A stretch of 64,000 nucleotides of DNA from an uncultured Pseudomonadota bacterium (GTDB lineage: Bacteria > Pseudomonadota > Alphaproteobacteria > Rs-D84): positions 1 to 64,000 of the forward strand of contig CACZUD010000004.1 in the NCBI GenBank assembly GCA_902784345.1. The letters run 5' to 3'. Positions 8,131 to 16,066 of this stretch are shown piece by piece. The notes below the pieces were generated by a model that worked only from the letters and a program-made list of their open reading frames with translations, ran no database searches and had not been told where the DNA came from. Position 1 is the stretch's first letter, and every line of letters begins with the position of its first letter. The position numbers and the translations under genes are program-made.

Positions 8131-9378
8131 ATGAAAAAAAGTTTATTAACTTTCGGTTGTATTAGTGCATTTTTAATGTCCAGTGCGGCAATGGCAGTAT
8201 CTGCCGGAACCACCACGAACAATGGCGGACGCGCCACAATCTATACAACTTCAACAGGGTATTCAAATGCTGGATCGCGCGGTCAAAACGGTGTAGTTAA
8301 TGCATATATTCAAAATCAACGAAACACTTATTTCATGATAACACAACCTGATGTTGATACGGCATGTCGTCAAAAAATTATGAATTGTTTGACAGATTAT
8401 TGCGGCGATACGACTATTGTCCCTGGAAAAACATCTGGTCGCTGCATGTATGCAACAGAAACAGAATTGTATAACTATGTTTTGCTTTGCCTGCAAAAAG
8501 ACACTTCTATTTTATTGCCACAATACAACACAATTACTAAAAACGGTTCTGGTGGTATGAATACCGCTGCACGTCTTTGTCCTTCTTATGTTCAACAAGA
8601 ATTGATGTCATATTTATCAATGGCAAACATGGCAGATAAATTAACAAAATCTCATTCTGATTTATGTGTTCAACGTCGTCGTGAATTAGAGGCCGCTATG
8701 GCTTGTCATTCTGTCGCGTTGGCATACGGAAACGAAACCAGCAGTATGTTAACATCTCAATTAACAGATTACTGTGGCGCTGGTGTTGCAGGCGGTTCCG
8801 CTGAAATGGTAACTCGTTTTGCAAATGCTGGTAATGTTGGTGCAAACATTTGGGGTTGGGCTGAAAAAATTGTAAATTTGGATTTGAATAACAAAGGTAC
8901 AAATTGGGAAGCCGCAGTTGATGCTGTCTTGGCCAGTTATACAAATCGTATGAATCTGGCATGTGGTGATAATTTACAATTAAATACAGTATCTCACCCA
9001 ACAACAACGAATACAACTCCGGGATTACAAACAGCTGCTGCACTTGTTGCAACTGCTGCTTTCCCAACTGCATCGGGGTCGACTGCTGAAAAACCGGGCG
9101 ATTGGAGTGTTTATATGGAAGTAACTTCCATGTCTGAAATTTACAATTATGCAACGGCAAATCAGGTAGTTAATGCAGGACTTACAAACAATTCTTTGAC
9201 ACAAAATTCTTTTTTAACTTCTTCACAAATGGATAATATGAAACGCGCGTATGAAAAGGGTACAAAAGTATTCATTATTCGCGATAGTTCAAGATGTTTT
9301 ACTGTTCCAGTGTCGCCATTAACACAAACAGAACAATCGATACTTGCACAATCTTTTGCTAATTGTATAAGCAGATAA
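8131..9378 (+). CDS. exported cysteine-containing protein, function unknown
   Basis: A 415-residue protein with a clear Sec signal peptide (core LTFGCISAFLMSSAAMA). No known domain is recognised. The mature part opens with a Gly/Asn/Thr-rich stretch. Next is a Cys-spaced segment around residue 80 (TACRQKIMNCLTDYCGD ... GRCMY) and another Cys cluster near 185-215. The C-x6-C-x4-C spacing resembles the first Cys segment of the large exported protein at 46868 (SECRDSYATCMDQMC), so the two may be distant relatives. It has its own promoter, an RBS (GAGAGGGA) and a hairpin after the stop. Role unknown; an envelope location is inferred from the signal peptide. Confidence 0.75.
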   Translation: MKKSLLTFGCISAFLMSSAAMAVSAGTTTNNGGRATIYTTSTGYSNAGSRGQNGVVNAYIQNQRNTYFMITQPDVDTACRQKIMNCLTDYCGDTTIVPGKTSGRCMYATETELYNYVLLCLQKDTSILLPQYNTITKNGSGGMNTAARLCPSYVQQELMSYLSMANMADKLTKSHSDLCVQRRRELEAAMACHSVALAYGNETSSMLTSQLTDYCGAGVAGGSAEMVTRFANAGNVGANIWGWAEKIVNLDLNNKGTNWEAAVDAVLASYTNRMNLACGDNLQLNTVSHPTTTNTTPGLQTAAALVATAAFPTASGSTAEKPGDWSVYMEVTSMSEIYNYATANQVVNAGLTNNSLTQNSFLTSSQMDNMKRAYEKGTKVFIIRDSSRCFTVPVSPLTQTEQSILAQSFANCISR

Positions 9379-9382
9379 ACGA

Positions 9383-9402
9383 ACCGCCATTATGGCGGTT
9401 TT
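9383..9402 (+). terminator. terminator-like hairpin after the 8131 gene
   Basis: ACCGCCA / TGGCGGT stem, with only a short T tract after it. Confidence 0.6.
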
Positions 9403-9417
9403 AAATTACAACTTTTC

Positions 9418-9446
9418 TTGAAACAGTGTCATTTTTTTGATATAAT
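9418..9446 (+). promoter_or_regulatory. promoter of the amidase gene, leaderless geometry
   Basis: TTGAAA, 17 bp, TATAAT, then 7 nt (AGTTCGT) to ATG 9454. The initiation point expected from this promoter is the A of the start codon or the base before it. The TTG at 9418 is the -35 hexamer, not a start codon. Confidence 0.7.
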
Positions 9447-9453
9447 AGTTCGT

Positions 9454-10635
9454 ATGAAATTATCACGCAGACAACTTTTAAAAACAGTCAGTTTCAGCGC
9501 ACTGGTCGTTGGTATTGCGCCACGCGTGGCTTTTTCTGCACCTAATGCTTTGCGTTCTGTTCGTACGGGTTTACAGCCCGGTGGAAAAACACGTTTGGTA
9601 ATCGAAACATCTGCGCGTCCGTCCTATGATTTGTCTTATGGTGATAAACAATTAATTGTTAATTTATCAAACACATCTGGCAGTTCGTCTGTTCAACCAA
9701 AACTGGCAAACGGCACGATGATAAAGCGCGTAACACAAATTCAAGACGGCACTAAATTACAGGTGTCTTGCGCATTATCTGGACTGATAGATGCAATAGA
9801 TAAAAAACAAATTATGATATTGGAACCAAATGGTGATAATGATTATCGTTTGGTCATAGATTTTGCTTCTGGAACGGGGCGCGGAATAAATGGAACTGCA
9901 ACCACGGCGACAGCAACCAAAAACGAACAAAAAACAGAAACAAAAACAGCAAATAAAACCCAACGTATAATCGTAATTGACCCCGGTCATGGCGGCAAAG
10001 ATCCAGGGTGTACAGGTAAAGCAGGAACACAGGAAAAAACTGTTGTTTTATCTGTTGCAAAAAAACTAAAAAACAAACTTGATTCAAACGGATACAAAAC
10101 ATATCTGACGCGTTCTAACGACACGTTTTTGAAACTGGCAGATCGTGCAGAATTTGCAGAAAAAAAACATGCAGATTTATTTATTTCATTGCATGCCAAT
10201 GCGAACCCAAGTCGTGATATGAAGGGGTATTCAATTTATACTTTGTCTGAAAAGGCATCTGACGAAGAAGCGCAAAAATTGGCAGATTCTGAAAACGCCG
10301 CAGATAAAATTGACGTAGACGGATTCGAACAGTTTTCTAAAGATATTCGTGTTGCACTTTCCGCATTGCAACAACGTGCTGTTGCAGAATTAAGCGAAGA
10401 ATATGCAAATGGATGTGCAAAATGTATGAATCGTGCATCAATCGAACAACAAAAGGGGCCCGCTGTTCGCCATGCGCCATTCGCAGTATTGCGTTCAACC
10501 GTACCAGGGGCCTTGATTGAATTAGGGCACCTTTCGAACAAAAAAGAAGAAAAACTTTTAAAATCAGATTCCCATCAAAACAAATTAGTTGATGCAATCG
10601 TAAAATCGGTAAATGCTTACGATTTTGATGTATAA
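9454..10635 (+). CDS. N-acetylmuramoyl-L-alanine amidase (AmiC-like, AMIN + Amidase_3)
   Basis: A 393-residue periplasmic zinc amidase that cleaves the bond between muramic acid and the stem peptide during septum splitting. The N-terminus SRRQLLK (residues 4-10) plus a hydrophobic stretch and AFSA fits a twin-arginine signal, as in AmiA and AmiC. Residues 35-140 look like an AMIN domain (septal peptidoglycan targeting). A Thr/Lys-rich linker leads to Amidase_3, with DPGHGG (H179), E194, SLHAN (H247) and the catalytic LIELG (E356). ATG 9454 is chosen because the longer frame from TTG 9418 would run through the promoter. Confidence 0.9.
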   Translation: MKLSRRQLLKTVSFSALVVGIAPRVAFSAPNALRSVRTGLQPGGKTRLVIETSARPSYDLSYGDKQLIVNLSNTSGSSSVQPKLANGTMIKRVTQIQDGTKLQVSCALSGLIDAIDKKQIMILEPNGDNDYRLVIDFASGTGRGINGTATTATATKNEQKTETKTANKTQRIIVIDPGHGGKDPGCTGKAGTQEKTVVLSVAKKLKNKLDSNGYKTYLTRSNDTFLKLADRAEFAEKKHADLFISLHANANPSRDMKGYSIYTLSEKASDEEAQKLADSENAADKIDVDGFEQFSKDIRVALSALQQRAVAELSEEYANGCAKCMNRASIEQQKGPAVRHAPFAVLRSTVPGALIELGHLSNKKEEKLLKSDSHQNKLVDAIVKSVNAYDFDV

Positions 10636-10685
10636 TTTTTTATAATTGCTTTTTATTTCTAAATATATATAATTTCTTTCACAAC

Positions 10686-10776
10686 GGAGATATGGCAGAG
10701 CTGGTTGAATGCGCGCGACTCGAAATCGCGTATACAGGCAACTGTATCGAGGGTTCGAATCCCCCTATCTCCGCCA
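10686..10776 (+). tRNA. tRNA-Ser(CGA)
   Basis: Acceptor stem GGAGATA/TATCTCC, anticodon stem CGCGA/TCGCG with loop CTCGAAA (anticodon CGA, codon UCG), a long class II variable arm, T-loop TTCGAAT, discriminator G and an encoded CCA. Confidence 0.93.
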
Positions 10777-10786
10777 CAAAAATCAA

Positions 10787-10809
10787 ATACCCTTTTGGGT
10801 GTTTTTTTT
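10787..10809 (+). terminator. terminator of tRNA-Ser(CGA)
   Basis: Short ACCC-TTTT-GGGT stem followed by G and eight T. Confidence 0.7.
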
Positions 10810-10824
10810 GTGCATTTATTCTTT

Positions 10825-10852
10825 TTGTATATTAAAAAAATTGATTTATAAT
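10825..10852 (+). promoter_or_regulatory. promoter of the ATL gene, leaderless geometry
   Basis: TTGTAT, 16 bp, TATAAT, then 7 nt (AACAACC) to ATG 10860. No ribosome site fits. Confidence 0.6.
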
Positions 10853-10859
10853 AACAACC

Positions 10860-11207
10860 ATGAAAGGTTTTTATGAACAAGTTTATGATTTAGTAGATAG
10901 AATTCCTGCGGGAACGGTTACAACCTATGGTGATATTGCAAAAATGTTGGGGCGTCCGCGTGCTGCGCGATTTGTGGGATACGCAATGAATGCAGTATGC
11001 GAAACAGATAATCGCCCATGGCATCGTGTTACTTTTTCTGATGGACGTTTATGGGACGGTCAATGGGAACGCGTACAACGCAAACTGTTAAAAGCCGAAG
11101 GTGTCGGTTTTACAAAAGACGGCCACATAGACGTAAAAAAATATCGGTGGCATCCTGAATCAGAAAACTCACCGATAGATTTACGCGATTTGCCATTAAA
11201 ATTTTAA
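10860..11207 (+). CDS. alkyltransferase-like protein (ATL)
   Basis: A 115-residue protein with the C-terminal domain of O6-alkylguanine-DNA alkyltransferases (PAGTVTTYGDIAKMLGRP, then ARFVGYAMN). The catalytic motif PCHRV reads PWHRV, with Trp at residue 54 instead of the alkyl-accepting Cys. That change defines the ATL family, which binds O6-alkylguanine without removing the alkyl group and hands the lesion to nucleotide excision repair. The length fits stand-alone ATLs, which have no Ada-type N-terminal domain. The gene has its own promoter. Its stop overlaps by 4 nt the stop of the convergent peroxiredoxin gene. Confidence 0.88.
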   Translation: MKGFYEQVYDLVDRIPAGTVTTYGDIAKMLGRPRAARFVGYAMNAVCETDNRPWHRVTFSDGRLWDGQWERVQRKLLKAEGVGFTKDGHIDVKKYRWHPESENSPIDLRDLPLKF

Positions 11208-11929
11208 GATCTTTTGTGTTTTATCTTTTCAAAAATCTTTTCTTCTGGCAAATCTCTAAATGTCAAATACCAAGTTTGAACATCAAGATTTTTATCGTGA
11301 TTATTTATCCGTTTTTGTAATTCTTCATTTGTTTGTGGTGCTGTTTCTACAACGGCTCTGCCTGGTTTCCAATCAGCAGGTGTCGCAACTTTGAAAGCAT
11401 CTGTGGTCTTCAGTGCAATTAGTATGCGTTTTATTTCTTTTAAATTTCGTCCTGTGGTTTGTGGGTAATACAGAATAGTACGAATTATTCCACGCGGATC
11501 GATTATAAAAACTGCGCGCACAGTTTTAGTATCTGAAGCATGTGTGTGTATCATACCGTACATTTTTGCGACAGTTAAATCTATATCTGCAATTACAGGA
11601 AATGTGATATCTACATTTTTCCAATCTTTAAATTTTATCTCGTTATATATTGACCGAAACCACGCCAGATGTGATGGTATTGAACCTACTGATAAGCCGA
11701 TTATTTCTGTGTCTAATTCTTGAAATTCATGAATCATGGATTGAAAAGATATAAATTCTGTAGTACACACAGGCGTAAAATCCATAGGATGCGAAAACAA
11801 AATTACCCAATGTCCGTTGTAATCATCAGGAAAATTTATCGGTCCATTTGTAGTGTTTGCGACAAATTTTGGTGCAGCATCTCCAATAAGAGGCATTTTT
11901 TCATATTCGTTTATAATTTCTTCTTGCAT
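11204..11929 (-). CDS. peroxiredoxin, Prx6 / 1-Cys type
   Basis: A 241-residue thiol peroxidase that reduces H2O2 and alkyl hydroperoxides in the cytoplasm. The peroxidatic motif HPMDFTPVCTTEF puts the active Cys at residue 55, with the conserved Thr and Pro upstream of it. The downstream Arg region (IRTILYYPQTTGRN) and the long C-terminal extension to about 240 residues mark the Prx6 group rather than the AhpC group. No resolving Cys in the AhpC position is seen. A good RBS (AAAGGAG) precedes the ATG. The gene ends tail to tail with the ATL gene. Confidence 0.9.
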   Translation of the reverse strand: MQEEIINEYEKMPLIGDAAPKFVANTTNGPINFPDDYNGHWVILFSHPMDFTPVCTTEFISFQSMIHEFQELDTEIIGLSVGSIPSHLAWFRSIYNEIKFKDWKNVDITFPVIADIDLTVAKMYGMIHTHASDTKTVRAVFIIDPRGIIRTILYYPQTTGRNLKEIKRILIALKTTDAFKVATPADWKPGRAVVETAPQTNEELQKRINNHDKNLDVQTWYLTFRDLPEEKIFEKIKHKRS

Positions 11930-11999
11930 TTTTGACTCCTTTTACATGTCCTAATTTTACCTGTATTCTGGACTTTTTTATATAAGAGCCTTTTCTTAA

Positions 12000-12028
12000 T
12001 TGATAATTTGCTTTATTTTTTATAAAAT
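12000..12028 (+). promoter_or_regulatory. promoter of the HU/IHF-accDA unit
   Basis: TTGATA, 17 bp, TAAAAT, with a leader ending in AAAAGGGTG before the ATG at 12072. Confidence 0.55.
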
Positions 12029-12071
12029 ATGGTATCATTAGTAAAAAGAATTAACAAAAGGGTGATTTATT

Positions 12072-12350
12072 ATGAAACGTTCGGACGTTATCAGAACATT
12101 ACAAGTGCAATTTAAAAACATGCGTGCATCTGATGCCACGGCAATGTTAGATTGTGTTATGGAAGAAATGAAGAACGCTGTTGCAAACGACAATCGAATA
12201 GAAATTCGTGGTTTTGGTACTTTTCAACCACGCAAACGCGCAACAAAAAAGGGTTATAACCCAAGTACTGGCGAAACAATGTTTTTGGACGCTAATAAAA
12301 CCATTTTGTTTAAACCAAGCCGTGAATTAACAAAAAAAATGAATGGATAA
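12072..12350 (+). CDS. HU/IHF-family DNA-binding protein (IHF-beta-like)
   Basis: A 92-residue histone-like protein that bends DNA as a dimer. The family signature is plain: IEIRGFGTFQPRKR followed by GYNPSTGE, whose NP-x-TG tip intercalates in the minor groove. A Lys-rich C-terminus ends in FKPSRELTKKMNG. The N-terminal KRSDVIRTL helix and the IRGFGTF wording are closer to IHF-beta than to HU, but this is not certain. The RBS is AAAAGGGTG. The accDA start lies 3 nt after the stop, so the two genes are probably cotranscribed. Confidence 0.88.
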   Translation: MKRSDVIRTLQVQFKNMRASDATAMLDCVMEEMKNAVANDNRIEIRGFGTFQPRKRATKKGYNPSTGETMFLDANKTILFKPSRELTKKMNG

Positions 12351-12353
12351 ATT

Positions 12354-14093
12354 ATGTCAAGGGGAATTACAAATCATAACCGCGATAAATATGAACGCGT
12401 TCGCAGATTGATGTGGATAAAATGCGAAGCCTGTGGTCGTTTGGTTTATTATAAAGATTATAAAAGCAATCAATACGTTTGCCCGAAATGCGGACGCGCA
12501 TTTATAATGACACCTAAACAAAGATTTGATTTACTGTTTGATGATATAAATTGGCAAAAATTTGATTTACCGGTTGTAACAGATGACCCGCTTAATTTTG
12601 TCGACAGAATTTCATATAAAGACAGATTACAAGAAGCACGAGAAGATGCTGGCACAAACGATTCTATATCAACCGCGGACGGCAAAATAGGCGGTATAAA
12701 TTCTACTGTGTGCGTTATGAATGGCGACTTTATGATGGGGTCTATGGGACGTGCAGCAGGTGATGCAATTATCGCAAGCATTGAACACGCAATAGAATTA
12801 AAACAGCCTTTTGTTATTGTTACTTGCAGTGGCGGTGCACGTATGCAAGAAAACATTTTGTCGCTTATGCAGATGGCACGTACCACGGTTGCAGTTAACA
12901 AATTACACGAAAATAAATTGCCGTATATTGTGATTTTAACAGACCCAACTTTTGGTGGTGTAACAGCTTCGTTTGCAATGCTTGGCGATGTACACATCGC
13001 AGAAAAGGGCGCACGTATTGGATTTGCAGGACGTCGTATTATTGAACAAAATATACATGAAAAATTACCGTCTAATTTCCAAACGGCGGATTACTTGTAC
13101 GATCATGGTATGGTTGATATTGTGGTTAATCGTTCTGAATTAAAAGAAACATTGGAACGCGTTTTGACCGTGTTAACAAAACAGCCCGCAGAACCAAAAG
13201 TTATTGATGTAAAGACACCTAAGTTTGATACACCAAAGAAATCGCGTGATACGGGCAAAACACCAGAATATGACAAAGTTTTATTGGCAAGAAATGAAAA
13301 CAGACCTCATTTCTTGGACTATGTAAATGGTATTGTGGATAAATGGACTTATCTTGCCGGCGACAGGTGTTTTGGTGAAGATGCCGCTATGGGTGGCGGA
13401 ATAGGTTATTGGTATGGAATACCGTCTGTGATTATCGGGCAAGAAAAAGGACGCACTATTGAAACCCGTCAAAAACACAGATTTGGAATGTCAAATCCAG
13501 AAGGATACAGAAAAGCACAACGTTTGATGAAATTGGCCGAAAAGTTTGATTTACCATTGATTTCTTTGTTCGATACCGCAGGTGCTTTTGCTGGTGGCGC
13601 CGCAGAAGAACGCGGACAATCTCAAGCTGTCGCATCTACAATAGCGATGGGGTTACGTGTAAAGACGCCTTATGTCGCTGTTAATGTAGGTGAAGGCGGT
13701 TCTGGTGGGGCAATCGCAATTGGCACTGCTGACAGGGTTATGATGCTGGAAAATTCAATTTATTCAGTTATTGCACCAGAATCTTGTGCCAGCATTTTGT
13801 GGAAAGACAACAAATTTAAAGCCCAAGCAGCTACCGCATTAAAATTGACAGCACGCGACATGGCATCATTAAATGTAATAGACAAAATCATTAACGAACC
13901 AGCGGGCGGGGCGCACAAAGACTGGCAAACAACAATGGAATTGTTGGCTAAATCAGTAGCAGATGCGCTGAACGAATTGCGCGAAATTCCGGTTGAAGAA
14001 TTGATACCAATGCGCGCCAAGAAATTTTTAGCGATGACACGTGATGTTGAAATATTTCAGCCTGGTCCTACATCCGAAGAAAAACAGGTATAA
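12354..14093 (+). CDS. accDA: acetyl-CoA carboxylase carboxyltransferase, fused beta-alpha (AccD-AccA)
   Basis: A 579-residue fusion of both carboxyltransferase subunits, which move CO2 from carboxybiotin to acetyl-CoA to make malonyl-CoA for fatty acid synthesis. Residues 1-290 are AccD: a zinc ribbon with Cys 24, 27, 43 and 46, then the crotonase fold (VTCSGGARMQENILSLMQMA; DPTFGGVTASFAMLGD). A linker of about 40 residues leads to AccA (GIPSVIIGQEKG; FDTAGAFAGGAAEERGQ; VGEGGSGGAIAIG). Most proteobacteria encode the subunits as separate, unlinked genes of about 290 and 320 residues. The joint here is continuous with no frameshift. The biotin carboxylase and carrier genes are not in the window. 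Confidence 0.92.
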   Translation: MSRGITNHNRDKYERVRRLMWIKCEACGRLVYYKDYKSNQYVCPKCGRAFIMTPKQRFDLLFDDINWQKFDLPVVTDDPLNFVDRISYKDRLQEAREDAGTNDSISTADGKIGGINSTVCVMNGDFMMGSMGRAAGDAIIASIEHAIELKQPFVIVTCSGGARMQENILSLMQMARTTVAVNKLHENKLPYIVILTDPTFGGVTASFAMLGDVHIAEKGARIGFAGRRIIEQNIHEKLPSNFQTADYLYDHGMVDIVVNRSELKETLERVLTVLTKQPAEPKVIDVKTPKFDTPKKSRDTGKTPEYDKVLLARNENRPHFLDYVNGIVDKWTYLAGDRCFGEDAAMGGGIGYWYGIPSVIIGQEKGRTIETRQKHRFGMSNPEGYRKAQRLMKLAEKFDLPLISLFDTAGAFAGGAAEERGQSQAVASTIAMGLRVKTPYVAVNVGEGGSGGAIAIGTADRVMMLENSIYSVIAPESCASILWKDNKFKAQAATALKLTARDMASLNVIDKIINEPAGGAHKDWQTTMELLAKSVADALNELREIPVEELIPMRAKKFLAMTRDVEIFQPGPTSEEKQV

Positions 14094-14098
14094 AGAAA

Positions 14099-14119
14099 AA
14101 CCGCCAGTATGGCGGTTTT
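14099..14119. terminator. bidirectional terminator between accDA and the 14125 gene
   Basis: AACCGCC / GGCGGTT stem with flanking A and T runs on both sides, placed between convergent genes. Confidence 0.8.
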
Positions 14120-14124
14120 TTTAT

Positions 14125-14607
14125 TTAATACAACTTCTGTTTTATCCAAGCACGAATAATATCTTTTATTTTTATATTTGGGTACATTTCTGTTATTTCT
14201 TTTTTGTTGCGACAATATTCTGACAAAGCCATTCTAAGTATTTTTCGATTTGAAACTATACGTCCTATTTTTATTTCTTTTGCGCCGCATTGGTAAACAC
14301 CATAATAATCACTACATCTTTGTTTAATTACTTGCCCTTTGGGTTCAACTTCATATATTACTGATGATTTTGCCTGAAAAATTAATTTCCAAAGAACTGC
14401 ATCAAATGCATTGTCAGTAAAATGAATTATGGGCATTTCGACCCTTATCGGCAAACGGCCTTTGAATTCTTCTGTTGCAGAAATTTGTGTGCCACAAGGT
14501 ATTGATTCAAACTTTTCTAAATTATATTGTCTTTTTATAAAGCAAGTGAAGGGGAACCCACGCCCAACAATTTTATAATATTTCTGTGAATCTGTTCTGT
14601 TTTTCAT
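14125..14607 (-). CDS. conserved-looking hypothetical protein, 160 aa
   Basis: I recognise no family. The 160-residue protein is basic, lacks a signal peptide or membrane segment, and is likely cytoplasmic. It has scattered Cys (FTCFIKR, IPCGTQ, KQRCSDYYGVYQCG) with no clear zinc motif, and a basic C-terminus with a KIKDIIRAWIKQK helix. It stands alone between a shared terminator and its own strong promoter, with an RBS (AGAGGTAAGG). The clean promoter, RBS and terminator support a real gene. Function unknown. Confidence 0.65.
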   Translation of the reverse strand: MKNRTDSQKYYKIVGRGFPFTCFIKRQYNLEKFESIPCGTQISATEEFKGRLPIRVEMPIIHFTDNAFDAVLWKLIFQAKSSVIYEVEPKGQVIKQRCSDYYGVYQCGAKEIKIGRIVSNRKILRMALSEYCRNKKEITEMYPNIKIKDIIRAWIKQKLY

Positions 14608-14627
14608 TGCCTTACCTCTGCAACATC

Positions 14628-14655
14628 AATATAGTGCAAAAAACAATTTTGTCAA
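14628..14655 (-). promoter_or_regulatory. promoter of the 14125 gene
   Basis: TTGACA, 16 bp, TATATT on the minus strand. Confidence 0.6.
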
Positions 14656-14670
14656 ACACAAAAACAATAA

Positions 14671-14695
14671 AAAAAACACCGTCCAAAAGGACGGT
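14671..14695 (-). terminator. terminator of tRNA-Ser(GCT)
   Basis: ACCGTCC-TTTT-GGACGGT stem on the minus strand, followed by a T-rich tract. Confidence 0.8.
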
Positions 14696-14702
14696 TTAGA
14701 TC

Positions 14703-14791
14703 TGGCGGAGCGTATAGGACTCGAACCTATGGACCGCTATAACACGGTCACGGATTAGCAATCCGCTGCATTACCACTCTGCCAACGCTCC
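14703..14791 (-). tRNA. tRNA-Ser(GCT)
   Basis: Acceptor stem GGAGCGT/ACGCTCC, anticodon stem GCGGA/TCCGT with loop TTGCTAA (anticodon GCT, codons AGC/AGU), a class II variable arm, T-loop TTCGAGT, discriminator G and an encoded CCA. Confidence 0.93.
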
Positions 14792-14885
14792 AGATTGGTG
14801 GTATTATATATAAAGCGTTTTTTAAATGCAAGCACGAAATTTTATACCCGTGAAAAAAATCATTAAATTTTTTTATAATTTATGT

Positions 14886-14914
14886 TTGACATACATCTAA
14901 AAATATGATATAAA
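14886..14914 (+). promoter_or_regulatory. strong promoter of the exported protein at 15115
   Basis: TTGACA, 17 bp, TATAAA, one of the best sigma70 matches in the window. It precedes a leader of about 195 nt. Confidence 0.65.
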
Positions 14915-15114
14915 GGGAATACTTGGTTCCCCAGACGGGGCGGGCTGTCAAATAAGATAAGTCGGGGCAGGCGATTCGTAGCATGTCTGAATGTACATCA
15001 CAAACCTTCCTTTTCTTTGTGATGAACCAATCAAAAAACAAAAAAGACGGATAACAACATAACGACAATGGCGTTCTGTTTTGTCTGTTTGATATCAAAC
15101 CAAAGGATAGCGTT
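14915..15114 (+). promoter_or_regulatory. long 5' leader with hairpins and small upstream ORFs
   Basis: The leader opens with a GGGAA/TTCCC hairpin and a G-rich stretch that is unusual in this AT-rich genome. ATCACAAA/TTTGTGAT can form a second hairpin near 14997-15022. Two frames sit in it: 14983-15054 (23 codons, start MSECTSQTFLFF) and 15068-15118 (16 codons, start MAFCFVCL). The second ends in a TGA that overlaps the main ATG (ATGA). This suggests translational coupling or attenuation. No known riboswitch class is recognised. Confidence 0.35.
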
Positions 15115-15879
15115 ATGAAAAAGAAAATCATTTTGCCGTCCCTCTTTGTTTTGAGCTCTTTTTTGGTTGGATTAATGCCAAAAACAAGCAAAGCGGGATC
15201 TATAACTTCTTCGCCGAACCCGAAGATAGATTCAGTTTCTTATAACATGAATTTTGATTCGTGTTCTTGGTCACAAAAACAAAACGCCAATTTTGTAGAC
15301 TATGTTGATTCTTTAAGTCAACAACAGGACAACAAAGACTCTGTTTCTTATACCATATCGTGGTATGGTGGTTCTTGGGTAAAATACACATCCAATGATG
15401 GTAGTGGCTTTATAAGAACAGGCGGCTCACGCACATGGCGTAACATGAATCCTGGTGCATTAAGACACGGTGATTTTTCCAAACAATATGGTGCATGCGG
15501 GTCAGCTGGCGGTTTTGCAGTATTTCCAACAGAAGAACATGGTATGAAAGCTTTGTGTGCATTGTTACAGTCTGATAAATATGCCAATTTGACAATCGCG
15601 GCAGCTATATACAAATACGCACCACCAAGCGATAATAATAATCCAAAATCGTATCAGCAAAAACTGTCAAACATGACTGGTTTAAGTTTAAACAGAAAAT
15701 TGTATCAATTAACACCAGCCGAAATAGAACGCGTAGCATTTGCTATCAAAGAAATAGAAGGTTGGAAGTCTGGCAAGAACGAAGTTTTCGAAGCAGAACA
15801 CGCTATGATTTCAAGGGTTTTGGACAAATCAAAATTCTTGGCATACAAAAACTTAGGCCAAAGACAATATAATGGATAA
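15115..15879 (+). CDS. exported protein with an NPGxLR-type domain (phage virion protein / muramidase-like)
   Basis: A 254-residue protein with a Sec signal peptide (core PSLFVLSSFLVGLMP, then TSKAG). After a Ser-rich spacer, residues 100-250 carry WRNMNPGALRHGDF, GGFAVFPTEEHGMKALCALL and AAIYKYAPPSDNNN. This layout (NPG[AN]-R, then F-x-T/S-x-E-x-G, then a YAPP...N motif) is found in a family of phage virion-associated and peptidoglycan-acting proteins. A cell-wall role is therefore inferred, not shown, and no catalytic Glu can be assigned with confidence. It has its own promoter, a long leader and a terminator, so it is a single-gene unit. Confidence 0.7.
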   Translation: MKKKIILPSLFVLSSFLVGLMPKTSKAGSITSSPNPKIDSVSYNMNFDSCSWSQKQNANFVDYVDSLSQQQDNKDSVSYTISWYGGSWVKYTSNDGSGFIRTGGSRTWRNMNPGALRHGDFSKQYGACGSAGGFAVFPTEEHGMKALCALLQSDKYANLTIAAAIYKYAPPSDNNNPKSYQQKLSNMTGLSLNRKLYQLTPAEIERVAFAIKEIEGWKSGKNEVFEAEHAMISRVLDKSKFLAYKNLGQRQYNG

Positions 15880-15882
15880 TAA

Positions 15883-15909
15883 AAAAAACCGCTTTTTGCG
15901 GTTTTTTAT
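15883..15909 (+). terminator. terminator of the 15115 gene
   Basis: AACCGC-TTTTT-GCGGTT followed by a T run. Confidence 0.8.
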
Positions 15910-16066
15910 TTTGACTTTATACTAAAAATTTGATAATTTAATTTGTATGACAATATTATTTATAAATTTTTACTGTTGTCGATAATATCTTGTTTCTTTA
16001 CAAACATAATGTTTGCAATATTTCTCTCTATTGACTATCATCTTCAAAAACACAAAAGGAAAAATT

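Noticed and set aside
9418..9453. TTG start extending the amidase by 12 residues
   Set aside because: The TTG is the -35 hexamer of a strong promoter whose -10 ends 7 nt before ATG 9454.
14925..15020. G-rich leader considered as SRP RNA, tmRNA or 6S RNA
   Set aside because: The GGAAGGAAGCAGCC-type SRP tip, tmRNA acceptor ends and a 6S bubble are all absent.
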